64,000 nt of DNA, from positions 1-64,000 of the forward strand of contig NZ_JAJNCX010000006.1 in assembly GCF_021026315.1 (NCBI RefSeq), written 5' to 3'. The position numbers and the translations under genes were made by a program. The notes beneath the pieces were generated by a model that saw nothing but the letters and a program-made list of their open reading frames with translations, searched no databases and was not told the origin of the DNA. Shown here one piece after another: positions 9,222 to 17,421 of the stretch. The stretch is from Rhizobium sp. C4. GTDB taxonomy: Bacteria > Pseudomonadota > Alphaproteobacteria > Rhizobiales > Rhizobiaceae. The number at the start of each line of letters is the position of its first letter. Position 1 is the first letter of the stretch.

Positions 9222-9628
9222 GCCGGGAGATTTGTACGATATCGTTCCTGCTTGATTTTCAAGCACTTGCTAAAAGTGCACAGTTGCAAGGCAATTAAAC
9301 TTTTGAATTTCTCTAAAGTTGCCACAATAAGTTTTCAAAAACGCGCAAAAGTTTCGCTTGCCAATTTTTCAGAACTACATCAATCTGCGCCCGTTCACAG
9401 AAAATTGTGGACACACGGGAAGACCTCATAATTTCTGCGCTCCGGAGACGCGACAAGTTCCGGGCGGTCAATTTGGGGATCGGGCAAGGCAGGTCCGGTA
9501 TCCATATGCACCGCGGTAACAAAACAGGACCTTTCCTCCGCATGACCTCGACTGCCTGCCGATAGCCTCGTTTCGAGGCGCAGCATGAGCCCGTAGCGGC
9601 ACGGGCGTGAGAAAAGGACCTGAGACAC
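9222..9628 (+). promoter_or_regulatory. Long cspA 5' region with hairpins and anti-SD match
   Basis: There is no gene in these 407 bp. Two perfect hairpins lie near the start codon: GCCTCG/CGAGGC (9565-9579) and GCCCGT/ACGGGC (9589-9606). CAGGTCC at 9490-9496 is the exact complement of GGACCTG at 9616-9622, which overlaps the cspA ribosome site. Cold-shock genes commonly have long, temperature-responsive leaders. That this one folds to hide its ribosome site is inference. The transcription start is unknown. Confidence 0.45.
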
Positions 9629-9844
9629 ATGGCCGAGACTGGCACTGTAAAATTCTTCAATACCGACAAGGGCTTCGGCTTCATCAAGCCCGACAAGGGC
9701 GGCGCGGACATCTTCGTCCACATCTCCGCCGTCCAGGCATCCGGCCTCAACGGCCTGACCGAAAACCAGAAGGTTTCCTTCGACACCGAGCCGGATCGTC
9801 GCGGCAAGGGCCCGAAGGCTGTGAACCTCACGGTTACCGGCTGA
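9629..9844 (+). CDS. cspA: Cold-shock protein, CspA family
   Basis: The 71-aa nucleic-acid-binding protein is one OB-fold cold-shock domain. RNP1 is KGFGFIKP (about residues 14-21) and RNP2 is DIFVHIS (about 28-34). It binds single-stranded RNA and DNA and acts as an RNA chaperone. AAAAGGACC precedes the ATG. It has a 5' leader with hairpins and its own terminator at 9878-9923. Rhizobia carry several csp paralogues, so which one this is cannot be said. Confidence 0.95.
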   Translation: MAETGTVKFFNTDKGFGFIKPDKGGADIFVHISAVQASGLNGLTENQKVSFDTEPDRRGKGPKAVNLTVTG

Positions 9845-9877
9845 GCCTGAACAACCTTCACGGTTAGACCAGACTTC

Positions 9878-9923
9878 AAACCGCGATTTGCGGGCGTGTA
9901 TTTGCGCTCCAGATCGCGGTTTT
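9878..9923 (+). terminator. Terminator of cspA
   Basis: AAACCGCGAT (9878-9887) pairs perfectly with ATCGCGGTTT (9913-9922), and a T run follows. The loop is 25 nt. Confidence 0.8.
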
Positions 9924-10050
9924 ATATTTGGCGCGGGAACTTTCGTGCCTTCGGAGAATTTTAACCTTTGTTCAGACTGCGTTCAGCTTGGACGACCTAA
10001 TTTCCGTCACAACAACGCGATCTGATCGCGCGTGGACGAAAGGAAAGGCC

Positions 10051-10476
10051 ATGAACAAGGTTTCGAAATTTGTCGCGATTTCCTGCGCCGCAACGGTCGC
10101 AGCTTTTGCATTCACCGGCAGCGCATCTGCCCAGGAATGGCACCGCCACCATCGTCATGGCGGCGGCGATGCATTTGCTGCAGGCGTGGCCGGTCTCGCC
10201 GTCGGCGTGATTGCCGGTGCCGCACTTGCCAGCCCCCCTCCGCCGCGCCGCTATTACTACGACGACGGCTATTACGCGCCGCCACCGCCGCCGCCGCGCC
10301 GCGTCTATTACCGCCCGGCCTATGTCTATGATCAGCCGGCGCCCGTCTATCGTCCGACCTACGAACCGTGGTCGCGCAGCTGGTATCGTTACTGCTCGAA
10401 CCGCTATCGCTCGTTCGATCCGCAAAGCGGCACTTTCATCGGCTATGACGGACGCCAGCATTTCTGCGCCGGCTGA
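10051..10476 (+). CDS. BA14K-family exported protein
   Basis: The 141-aa protein starts with a Sec signal peptide cleaved near ASAQE (about residue 26). It then has a His-rich stretch, a Gly/Ala hydrophobic segment, a Pro/Tyr-rich repeat region (residues about 68-105) and a C-terminal BA14K-like motif with paired cysteines (WYRYCSNRYRSFDP to HFCAG). The family is common in Rhizobiales and named for a Brucella immunoreactive protein; molecular function is unclear. AGGAAAGG lies just before the ATG. A hairpin terminator follows. Confidence 0.85.
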   Translation: MNKVSKFVAISCAATVAAFAFTGSASAQEWHRHHRHGGGDAFAAGVAGLAVGVIAGAALASPPPPRRYYYDDGYYAPPPPPPRRVYYRPAYVYDQPAPVYRPTYEPWSRSWYRYCSNRYRSFDPQSGTFIGYDGRQHFCAG

Positions 10477-10498
10477 TTGTCGCCACTGCCAAAAATTG

Positions 10499-10528
10499 AA
10501 AATGCCGGGTTCGTCGCCCGGCATTTTT
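10499..10528. terminator. Bidirectional terminator between convergent genes
   Basis: AAAATGCCGGG (10499-10509) and CCCGGCATTTT (10517-10527) form a perfect 11-bp stem around a 7-nt loop, with T or A tracts on either side. It can end both the BA14K gene and the opposing hydrolase gene. Confidence 0.9.
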
Positions 10529-10544
10529 GTGTCGATGGCTGAGA

Positions 10545-11192
10545 TCAGAGCCCGACGAGGAACGGATTGTTCCGCCGCTCGTCGCCGATCCGGCTTCCCG
10601 GACCATGGCCGCAGATGAAGCCGACATGGTCGCCGAGGGGAAACACCTTCGTCTTGATCGAGTTCAGCAGCGTCGCGTGATCGCCACCCGGCAGATCCGT
10701 GCGGCCGATCGAGCCGTGGAAGAGAACGTCGCCGAGATGGGCAATCCCCTCCTCGCGATGGAAGAAGATGACATGGCCCGGCGCATGGCCCGGCGTGTGA
10801 TAGACCTCGAACACATGGCTGCCGAAGCCGACCGTGTCGCCGTCTTCGAGATAGCGATCGGGTGTGCAGTTGCGCATCGGCGTGTCGAGGCCATACATCT
10901 TGGCCTGCGCCTCAAGCCCTTTCAGAAAGCTCTCGTCGTTCTTGTGCGGACCGATGATATCGACGCCGAGCGCTTCCTTGAGCTCCATGGCGCCGCCGGC
11001 ATGGTCGAGGTGGCCGTGCGTCAGCCAGATCGCCTTGACGTCGATGGCGTTCGACTTCAGCACCTCGAGGATCGTCCCGACATCACCGCCCGGATCGACG
11101 ACCACGCCTTCCTTGGTCTCGCTGTCGAACAGCACCGTGCAGTTCTGCTGGAAGGCCGTTACCGGGATGATCCCCGCCTGAAGCTTCGCCAT
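10545..11192 (-). CDS. MBL-fold metallo-hydrolase, glyoxalase II-like
   Basis: The 215-aa metallo-beta-lactamase fold enzyme has the metal-binding motif THGHLDHAGG with HxHxDH at residues 59-64. Further ligands lie in PGHAPGH and LGDVLFHGSIGRTD. These bind two metal ions, usually zinc. The length and motifs match the YcbL/glyoxalase-II-like hydrolases that cleave thioesters such as S-lactoylglutathione. The exact substrate is unproven. CGGAG precedes the ATG by 7 nt. It faces the BA14K gene across a shared terminator. Confidence 0.85.
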   Translation of the reverse strand: MAKLQAGIIPVTAFQQNCTVLFDSETKEGVVVDPGGDVGTILEVLKSNAIDVKAIWLTHGHLDHAGGAMELKEALGVDIIGPHKNDESFLKGLEAQAKMYGLDTPMRNCTPDRYLEDGDTVGFGSHVFEVYHTPGHAPGHVIFFHREEGIAHLGDVLFHGSIGRTDLPGGDHATLLNSIKTKVFPLGDHVGFICGHGPGSRIGDERRNNPFLVGL

Positions 11193-11266
11193 GTCGCTAC
11201 TCCGTTGTCACGTCCGCAAGGAGATAGAGCAAGTTCGCGACGATTAAAACCGCGGCAGGTGTGAAT

Positions 11267-11431
11267 TCACTGTCCAGAAACGTCCGCCTGCCGGGGCGCC
11301 AGCGGCGAAACCGCAAAGGACGCGGTCGCGGCCAGAAGCGCTGCAACGCTCAACACAGCCGTGAAGAAAAGAATGGCGACAGGCCGCATCGTGCGCGGCG
11401 ACTCATCGCTCGAAATCTGCGTCGAAGACAT
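11267..11431 (-). CDS. Small membrane protein, 54 aa
   Basis: Not recognised. The 54-codon frame starts MSSTQISSDESPRTMRPVA, followed by one strong hydrophobic segment (about residues 18-42) and a short polar tail. That is a tail-in or single-span membrane protein, or an uncleaved signal sequence. The start is supported by GAGGGG 8 nt upstream. It lies upstream of the MBL gene on the same strand with a 74-nt gap. A FNR/FixK-type site lies about 140 nt upstream. Confidence 0.55.
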   Translation of the reverse strand: MSSTQISSDESPRTMRPVAILFFTAVLSVAALLAATASFAVSPLAPRQADVSGQ

Positions 11432-11567
11432 GGAATGTGCCCCTCACTCGTTCGGATGCTGCTATAGGATTCGGTTTTACAACGCCAGTCCCGAACGAAC
11501 TGTTCCTTGCGAAACAGGCCAGTCTTGCCTTTTGTCAAGCACTCGGCACATTTGATTGGCCGCTACC

Positions 11568-11581
11568 TTGATCTGGATCAA
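11568..11581 (+). promoter_or_regulatory. Perfect FNR/FixK-type site upstream of small membrane gene
   Basis: TTGATCTGGATCAA is an exact TTGAT-N4-ATCAA palindrome, the site bound by FnrN and FixK regulators under low oxygen. Its centre is 87 nt before the ATG at 11662. That is compatible with activation from about -41 if the transcript starts near 11616. It could also serve the divergent 54-aa gene. Confidence 0.6.
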
Positions 11582-11661
11582 TCTGCGTCATTAAGTCGTT
11601 GACATCAGGGGGAATTCGCATGAAGCTTTTGTGAAGATCATGGACTGACGGGAGGCATTTC

Positions 11662-11937
11662 ATGGACTATGCAAGCATTGCAATCGAGATTATTGCCGGC
11701 ATCATTGCAGGCAATGCGGTCTGCGCGGCGATGAAGCAACCGGCGCTCAGCACCTGGAGCAGAACCGCCGTCGGCGCAGCCGGTGGACTTCTCGGCGGGC
11801 TCGTCTTCCACCTGACCGCTGGTGAAAGCGCCGTGTCCGGTGCGCTCGTCGACATCTATACCGGCGGATTTGGCGGAGCCATCCTGACACCCATCGTTGG
11901 AGCCCTGACGACGGGGATGCTGCGTCACCGCCATTGA
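11662..11937 (+). CDS. Small Gly-rich membrane protein, 91 aa
   Basis: Not assigned to a family. The product has three hydrophobic stretches (about residues 5-24, 35-52 and 58-87), rich in glycine and alanine, resembling small integral membrane proteins of the GlsB/YeaQ type in composition only. The start has GGGAGG with a 7-nt spacer. The perfect FNR/FixK-type site upstream suggests expression under low oxygen, which is an inference. Confidence 0.65.
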   Translation: MDYASIAIEIIAGIIAGNAVCAAMKQPALSTWSRTAVGAAGGLLGGLVFHLTAGESAVSGALVDIYTGGFGGAILTPIVGALTTGMLRHRH

Positions 11938-12103
11938 GCCGAAAGGCCAAGCCGGATGGCTTGACATGCTTCCGCAAGCCACGCTTGCTGTCGGGGGCAA
12001 ACAGAACTCATGTCTTGCTGTTGCTCGGATGGACATTTACGGTCTATCGCGACACAGGGGCCGCAGGCGGCGGCCTGAACACAGGATGACACGAGGACTG
12101 CGC

Positions 12104-12610
12104 ATGCCACAGGTTCAACGCTCGCGGAGCGGCAAGACAAGCCGGCCGGAACCCGTCATGGAGCCGATGACTGCCGACAATGGCGTTGACTTCGAGATCA
12201 TCGAACTGTTCTTCTTCGCCTATCGCGCCTTTACCGCAGATCCGGATGCCATTCTGGAAAAGGGCGACATGGGCCGCGCCCATCACCGCGTCGTGCATTT
12301 CGTCAACCGCGAGCCCGGCATGACCGTGGCGGCGCTGCTCGATACGCTGAAGATCACCAAGCAGTCGCTGGCCCGCGTTCTCAAGCAGCTGATCGACAAG
12401 GGCTATATCTGCCAGATCGCCGGACCGGAGGATCGCCGCCAGCGCTGCCTCTACCCGACGCGCGCCGGCCGGGAACTGGCGCTGGAACTGGCCGCTCCAC
12501 AGCATCGCCGCATTGCGCATGCACTGGCAACGGCAAATGCGGAAGAGCGCGCGGAGGTCGTGCGCTTCCTGACCCGCATGTCTGACGAGTGCGGAGGAAG
12601 CAAGGAATGA
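12104..12610 (+). CDS. petP: MarR-family regulator, PetP-like
   Basis: The 168-aa protein has the MarR winged helix-turn-helix at about residues 65-130 (LLDTLKITKQSLARVLKQL, then the wing DRRQRCLYPT). Its stop overlaps the ATG of the response regulator by 4 nt (ATGA), so the genes are translationally coupled. A MarR protein followed by an OmpR regulator is the PetP-PetR arrangement of Rhodobacter capsulatus, where it is needed for cytochrome bc1 and c2 expression. The symbol rests on that synteny and on the family. The ATG at 12104, after GAGG, fits the domain best. Confidence 0.75.
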   Translation: MPQVQRSRSGKTSRPEPVMEPMTADNGVDFEIIELFFFAYRAFTADPDAILEKGDMGRAHHRVVHFVNREPGMTVAALLDTLKITKQSLARVLKQLIDKGYICQIAGPEDRRQRCLYPTRAGRELALELAAPQHRRIAHALATANAEERAEVVRFLTRMSDECGGSKE

Positions 12611-13317
12611 TCACCAGCGCGAAGATCGAACCGATTGCCGACGACGCCCCTCACCTGCTGATCGTCGATGACGACAAGCGCATCCGCGACCTGCTGCAGC
12701 GCTTCCTGCAGGAAAAGGGCTTCCGCGTCACCGCCGCCGCCGACAGCCAGGAGGCGCGCCGCAAGCTCGAAGGGCTCGACTTCGACCTGCTGATCGCCGA
12801 CGTCATGATGCCCGGCGAAAACGGCATCGCGCTGACGAAATCGCTGCGCAAGGACCGCAAGTTCCCGATCATCGTGCTCACCGCACTCAGCGAACCCGAA
12901 TCCCGCATCGAGGGCCTTGAGGCCGGCGCGGATGACTATCTCGGCAAGCCCTTCGATCCGCGCGAACTGGTGCTGCGCATCAACAACATCCTGCGCCGCA
13001 GCGCCGCCGAGCGGCCGCCGGCCATCGAACAGATGATGTTCGGCCCCTTCACCTTCTCAATCACGAAGGCGGAGCTTCGCCGCGCCGGCGAATTCGTGCA
13101 TCTGACGGATCGCGAGCAGGAGATCATGCGTATTTTCGCCATGCGGCCGGGCGATACGGTTCCCCGCCACGAACTGGCCGGCAGTGACGCCGACACGGGT
13201 GAGCGCACCATCGACGTGCAGATCAACCGCCTGCGCCGCAAGATCGAAGACGATCCCTCCAACCCGGTCTGGCTGCAGACGGTGCGCGGCATCGGCTATC
13301 GCCTCAATACCGAGTGA
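12607..13317 (+). CDS. petR: OmpR-family response regulator, PetR-like
   Basis: The 236-aa protein has a receiver domain (about residues 16-125) with the phosphate-accepting D65 in LLIADVMMPG, the acidic pocket in VDDDKR and the conserved lysine in GKPFDP. A C-terminal winged-helix DNA-binding domain (about 140-233, ending VRGIGYRLNTE) follows. It sits between a MarR gene (4-nt overlap) and a histidine kinase gene (21 nt downstream), which should be its cognate kinase. Confidence 0.88.
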   Translation: MITSAKIEPIADDAPHLLIVDDDKRIRDLLQRFLQEKGFRVTAAADSQEARRKLEGLDFDLLIADVMMPGENGIALTKSLRKDRKFPIIVLTALSEPESRIEGLEAGADDYLGKPFDPRELVLRINNILRRSAAERPPAIEQMMFGPFTFSITKAELRRAGEFVHLTDREQEIMRIFAMRPGDTVPRHELAGSDADTGERTIDVQINRLRRKIEDDPSNPVWLQTVRGIGYRLNTE

Positions 13318-13338
13318 ACCAGGGCTCAGGACCCTACC

Positions 13339-14742
13339 ATGGCAGACACGGACGCAAAGCCGAGCAGTTTCGATGCGATCCGCCCCGAGCGGGATCGCCT
13401 CCCCTCGTCCGGCTGGAAGCGCTCGATCCGCTGGCTGCGCCGGCAATTGCCGACAGGCCTCTTCGCCCGCTCGCTGCTGATCATCATCCTGCCGATGTTC
13501 ATCCTGCAGGGGGTGGTGACCTATCTCTTCATGGAGCGTCACTGGCACATGGTGACGGAGCGGCTTTCGAGCGCCGTCACGCGCGACATTTCCGCCATCA
13601 TCGACATGATGGAGACCTATCCGCAGAATGACGATTTCGCGCAATTGAAGCGCATCGCCTATCAGCGCCTGGAGCTCGACATTTCGGTGGAGAGAAACGG
13701 CACGCTGCCGCCGCCGCGTCCGAAACCCTTCTTCTCCCTGCTCGACGACTTCCTGAGCCAGGAGATCGCCCGCCGCATTGCCAAGCCCTTCTGGATCGAC
13801 ACAGTCGGCAATTCGCGCATCATTGAAATCCGCATTCTCGTCGACAAGGACGTGCTGCGCATCTTCGCACCGCGCGCCGCCGCCTATGCCTCCAACACGC
13901 ATATCTTCATCATCTGGATGGTGGTGACGTCGCTCATCCTCATCGGCATTTCCGTGCTCTTCATCCGTGGCCAGATCCGCCCGATCACGGCGCTGGCGAA
14001 AGCCGCCGAGAGCTTCGGCAAGGGCCAGAAAATGCCGGACAATTTCGCCCCGCGCGGCGCGGATGAAATCCGCAAGGCCAGCCTCGCCTTCATCCTCATG
14101 CGCGAGCGCATCGAGCGCCATGTCGAGCAGCGCACCGCCATGCTCTCCGGCGTCAGCCACGACCTGCGCACCATCCTCACGCGCTTCAAGCTGCAACTGG
14201 CGCTTCTCGGCGACGACAAGGAGCTGGAGCCGCTGCATCAGGACGTCAACGACATGCAGTCCATGCTCGAAGGCTATCTCGCCTTCGTCCGTTCGGAAGC
14301 GGAAGAGGATGTCGGGACAGTCTATCTGAGCGAAGTCATGCGCCGCCTCGAAATGCATGCGGAGCTGGAAAACAAGGGCTTTGCCGCGACGATCGAGGGC
14401 CGAGACGAAATCCGGGTGCGGCCCAACGCCTTCAACCGGCTGATCTCAAACCTCATCTCCAACGCCTGGCGGCATGCGGACAACGTTCGCGTCAAAGCCG
14501 ATCACGGCACGAAATGGCTGACCGTGACCGTGGACGACGACGGCCCCGGCATTCCGGTCGCCATGCGCGACGAGGTGTTCAAGCCCTTCTTCCGTCTCGA
14601 CGAGGCGCGCAATCTGAACGCGTCGGGAACCGGCCTCGGCCTCTCGATCGCAAGAGACGTCGCCCGCTCCCACGGCGGCAACGTCACGCTGGACGACAGC
14701 CCCATGGGTGGGCTGAGAGCCATCATCCGCATTCCGGCATAA
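13339..14742 (+). CDS. Sensor histidine kinase, EnvZ type
   Basis: The 467-aa inner-membrane kinase is partner to the regulator just upstream. It has a cytoplasmic N-terminus of about 40 residues and membrane segments at about 43-65 and 188-210. The periplasmic domain between is about 120 residues. A HAMP region (about 210-265) leads to the dimerisation box with H274 in GVSHDLRTIL. The ATP-binding domain ends the protein, with N box, DDGPGIP and GTGLGLSIA motifs. The signal is unknown; PetPR-like context suggests respiration or redox. Confidence 0.92.
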   Translation: MADTDAKPSSFDAIRPERDRLPSSGWKRSIRWLRRQLPTGLFARSLLIIILPMFILQGVVTYLFMERHWHMVTERLSSAVTRDISAIIDMMETYPQNDDFAQLKRIAYQRLELDISVERNGTLPPPRPKPFFSLLDDFLSQEIARRIAKPFWIDTVGNSRIIEIRILVDKDVLRIFAPRAAAYASNTHIFIIWMVVTSLILIGISVLFIRGQIRPITALAKAAESFGKGQKMPDNFAPRGADEIRKASLAFILMRERIERHVEQRTAMLSGVSHDLRTILTRFKLQLALLGDDKELEPLHQDVNDMQSMLEGYLAFVRSEAEEDVGTVYLSEVMRRLEMHAELENKGFAATIEGRDEIRVRPNAFNRLISNLISNAWRHADNVRVKADHGTKWLTVTVDDDGPGIPVAMRDEVFKPFFRLDEARNLNASGTGLGLSIARDVARSHGGNVTLDDSPMGGLRAIIRIPA

Positions 14743-14767
14743 GCGGTCTTCGCGGTCGATCGGACAA

Positions 14768-15325
14768 TCAGCGGCCGTAGCCGCCCATCAGTTCCGGATA
14801 GGGCCGGCGCAGGTTGAAGCGGTGCCAGGCATCGATACGCTTCGGATGACGCTCCCGCAGCGCGTCGAGTGGCTTCAGAAGCGCCCCGCCACGGCCGAGA
14901 TGCGCGTCGATGATCTCGACGATCCGCCGGTTTGGCCACGGCTTGTTGACGATCTTCAGAAAAGCATCGAAGGCGTGCGCCTCCCGCCCCGCGCCTGCCC
15001 GGTGGGCCATCAGGCAATAGGCAAAGGCCGTCGAGCGGCTGACGCCGGCATGGCAATGGACGAGAATGCGACTATCGGGCAGTTCGACGGCAGGCCGCAC
15101 CGTTTCGAACAGGCTGACCACCAGATCGGGAAAATGCGCTGTAAAGGCCGCCGTCTCCTGGTCGCGCAGCCGCGCCACGATATGTTCGCCGCGCCCGATG
15201 ACCGGTACGAGATGGTCCGGCAGTTCCGGATCGATCAGCGACACGACATGCGTGGCGCGCCATTCGTCCGCCACCTCACGGGCGCGCGGCAGGCAGCTCA
15301 CGCGGAAATTCTGGTCCAGTACCAT
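14768..15325 (-). CDS. Protein tyrosine phosphatase-like protein
   Basis: The 185-aa protein contains the CX5R phosphatase loop HCHAGVSRS, with C91 and R97 as the catalytic pair, in a dual-specificity phosphatase-like fold. Aspartates around residue 32 could serve as the general acid. The frame opens at a TTG (15340), but the ATG at 15325 has GAGGG upstream and is the better start. The 86-nt gap to csaA leaves it probably separate from the proC operon. Substrate unknown. Confidence 0.75.
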   Translation of the reverse strand: MVLDQNFRVSCLPRAREVADEWRATHVVSLIDPELPDHLVPVIGRGEHIVARLRDQETAAFTAHFPDLVVSLFETVRPAVELPDSRILVHCHAGVSRSTAFAYCLMAHRAGAGREAHAFDAFLKIVNKPWPNRRIVEIIDAHLGRGGALLKPLDALRERHPKRIDAWHRFNLRRPYPELMGGYGR

Positions 15326-15411
15326 GGCTGTTTCCCTCAAAACCCGGAATCAGGCCTACGCCCCGATTGGGGCAAAAAACGGCTTGCGGAAGCCAAGCCG
15401 GCGAAATGTGA

Positions 15412-15753
15412 TCAGCAGAGCTTCGCGCCGTTGGGAACCGGAAGCTCGACGCCAGCCAGCACGATGGCGCCCTCGGCATCGGCAAAGCCAAGCGTGAGCA
15501 CTTCCGACATGAACGGCCCGATCTGGCGCGGAGGGAAATTGACGACGCCCAGCACGCGACGCCCGACCAGCGTCTCGGGGGCATAATGGATGGTGATCTG
15601 CGCCGAGGACTTCCTGAGCCCGATGTCCGGGCCGAAGTCGATGACCAGCTTGATCGCCGGCTTGCGCGCCTGCGGAAAAGGCTCCGCCTCGACAATCGTG
15701 CCGAGGCGAATATCGACCTTCTCGAAATCTGCGTAGGTGATCGTCTCGGTCAT
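15412..15753 (-). CDS. csaA: CsaA-like tRNA-binding-domain protein
   Basis: The 113-aa protein is one EMAP/tRNA-binding OB-fold domain (IRLGTIVEAEPFPQARKPA, then GRRVLGVVNFPPRQIGPF). It has the length and motifs of CsaA, a dimeric protein described as a secretion chaperone with tRNA-binding ability. The start at 15753 gives MTETITYADFEKVD, the usual N-terminus. It lies 10 bp after proC on the same strand, so the genes are probably co-transcribed. Confidence 0.88.
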   Translation of the reverse strand: MTETITYADFEKVDIRLGTIVEAEPFPQARKPAIKLVIDFGPDIGLRKSSAQITIHYAPETLVGRRVLGVVNFPPRQIGPFMSEVLTLGFADAEGAIVLAGVELPVPNGAKLC

Positions 15754-15763
15754 GGCAGGTCGC

Positions 15764-16576
15764 TCAGTTCGCCAGTTCCTGGGCACGCTTGCGCGCTGCG
15801 GCGATCGCCGCATCGAAGAGCGGCTGCATGCCGTCTTCGGCCATCAGGACGGAAAGGGCCGCCGCCGTCGTGCCGCCCGGTGACGTCACATTGGTGCGCA
15901 GCCGCGAAGCATCCTCGGGGGACTGGTGCAGGAGTTCACCAGCCCCCGAGACTGTTTCCCGCGCGAGACGCATGGCGAGGTCCGCCGGCAGACCGAGTTT
16001 TCGGCCTGCCTCAGCCATGCACTCGACGAGATAGAAAACATAGGCCGGGCCGCTGCCCGACAGCGCGGTGACGGAATCGATATCCGCCTCCGACGAAACC
16101 CATTCGACCGGACCGCTGACCTTGAGAAGATCATGAACCTCAGCCTTCTGCGCTTCAGTCACGGCAGGGTTCGCAAAGGCTCCCGTCACGCCACGGCCGA
16201 CCATGGCCGGCGTATTCGGCATGGCGCGAACAAACGCGCCGGCGCCGAGATGACCTTCGATGAAGGAAAGCGTCTTGCCCGCCGCAATCGACACGATCAC
16301 GGTGTCCGGCCCAACCAGGCTTTTGACCGGCGGCAGCGCCACGTCCATGATCTGCGGCTTGACCGCCAGAAAGATGATCGAAGCCTTGAGCCCCTCGGGA
16401 GGCGCAGCAGCAATCTCCACCCCATGCTCGGCAGCAAGGCCGGCCATGGAGTCCGAAACTTTCGGATCGAGGATCAGAATTGAACTGCCGGCAATGCCGC
16501 TTTTCAGCCAGCCGGCGAGCATTGCCCCGCCCATATTGCCCGCACCGAGCAGTACGATCTTTCCCGTAGACGCCAT
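15764..16576 (-). CDS. proC: Pyrroline-5-carboxylate reductase
   Basis: Catalyses the last step of proline synthesis: NAD(P)H-dependent reduction of pyrroline-5-carboxylate in the cytoplasm. The 270-aa protein has the Rossmann motif LGAGNMGGAML (about residues 9-19). The C-terminal dimerisation region carries the ProC signature (TVSGAGELLHQSPEDASRLR, then VTSPGGTTAAAL). It starts 3 nt after the YbjN gene and is followed by csaA, so all three are probably one operon. Confidence 0.95.
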   Translation of the reverse strand: MASTGKIVLLGAGNMGGAMLAGWLKSGIAGSSILILDPKVSDSMAGLAAEHGVEIAAAPPEGLKASIIFLAVKPQIMDVALPPVKSLVGPDTVIVSIAAGKTLSFIEGHLGAGAFVRAMPNTPAMVGRGVTGAFANPAVTEAQKAEVHDLLKVSGPVEWVSSEADIDSVTALSGSGPAYVFYLVECMAEAGRKLGLPADLAMRLARETVSGAGELLHQSPEDASRLRTNVTSPGGTTAAALSVLMAEDGMQPLFDAAIAAARKRAQELAN

Positions 16577-16579
16577 GCC

Positions 16580-17080
16580 TCAGGCTTCCCCGGCCGTTTC
16601 GAAGAGGACGGCGTCAACCGCGTCCTGTGCGTCCATGCCGGACCAGACGACGAACTGGAAGGCCTGGAAATAGGCTTCGCAGCTATCAAGCGCGTTCGAC
16701 AGCAGGACCTCGACCTGACGGTCGGTCGGCTCGGCGCCGCCTGCAAGCAGCAGCGACTGGCGGAAGATGATGGCATCCTCATGCCGCCAGATGTCGAAAT
16801 GTCCCATCAGCACCTGACCGTTGACGATCGAGAGCAAGCGGATCACTTCGTTGACGCGGCTTTGCGGCACCTTCAGGTCGAAGGCGCAGGCAAGATGCAG
16901 CGCCTCGAACTCCTCCATCCAGGAGAAGGACACGTTGTAGTCGGCCCAGCGGCCGCCCACGGACATCGATATCTCGTCCTCGCCGGACCGTTCAAAGGAC
17001 CAGTCGTTATTGGCGGCGACAAACTCGATCATATCGACCGGGTTCGACTGGCGCGCGATCTGCACGTCTATAAGGCTCAT
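16580..17080 (-). CDS. YbjN domain protein
   Basis: The 166-aa cytoplasmic protein matches the YbjN family along its length (DMIEFVAANNDWSFERSGEDE, and a YNVSFSWMEEFEALHLACAFD core). The fold resembles type III secretion chaperones. In enterobacteria YbjN affects motility and stress, but no biochemical role is settled. It is the first gene of a YbjN-proC-csaA operon, an arrangement common in Rhizobiales. The ATG at 17080 has GGAG 10 nt upstream. Confidence 0.85.
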   Translation of the reverse strand: MSLIDVQIARQSNPVDMIEFVAANNDWSFERSGEDEISMSVGGRWADYNVSFSWMEEFEALHLACAFDLKVPQSRVNEVIRLLSIVNGQVLMGHFDIWRHEDAIIFRQSLLLAGGAEPTDRQVEVLLSNALDSCEAYFQAFQFVVWSGMDAQDAVDAVLFETAGEA

Positions 17081-17400
17081 TCGGCATGTTCTCCATCGGA
17101 CCCGCAAACGGTTCGGCGACAAGCACACACTCGCCAAACTCACTGAACGCGCCAGATACAAAGATGAAACGATCCTATGCGGTAAAAAGGCTAGGCGCGT
17201 CGTCCTGCCCGAAACTTGCGCCGCTTCGAATCGTCGTTGAAAATCAGTCTATAGCGATGACCCTCTCCCGCCACCCCCGCGACAACCGCTTTTGACACCC
17301 GAAATCGCCCGACCACTTTAGGAGCCGCTTGATCGCAAAGGCATAACTGACTCTGCGACAATGATTTTTCGGTCGAATCCACAGGTGGAGAAAATTTCCG

Positions 17401-17421
17401 AAAAAATTCGGTTGAACCGAA
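17401..17421 (-). terminator. Intrinsic terminator, minus strand
   Basis: A perfect inverted repeat (17407-17421) is followed on the minus strand by T6 (plus-strand A at 17401-17406). No minus-strand protein gene ends here, so it most likely terminates a small RNA. Confidence 0.65.

Noticed and set aside
9249..9265. GCTTGATTTTCAAGC inverted repeat after the DMT transporter
   Set aside because: Spacing does not fit FNR/FixK sites, and no T tract follows, so it is neither a clear operator nor a terminator.
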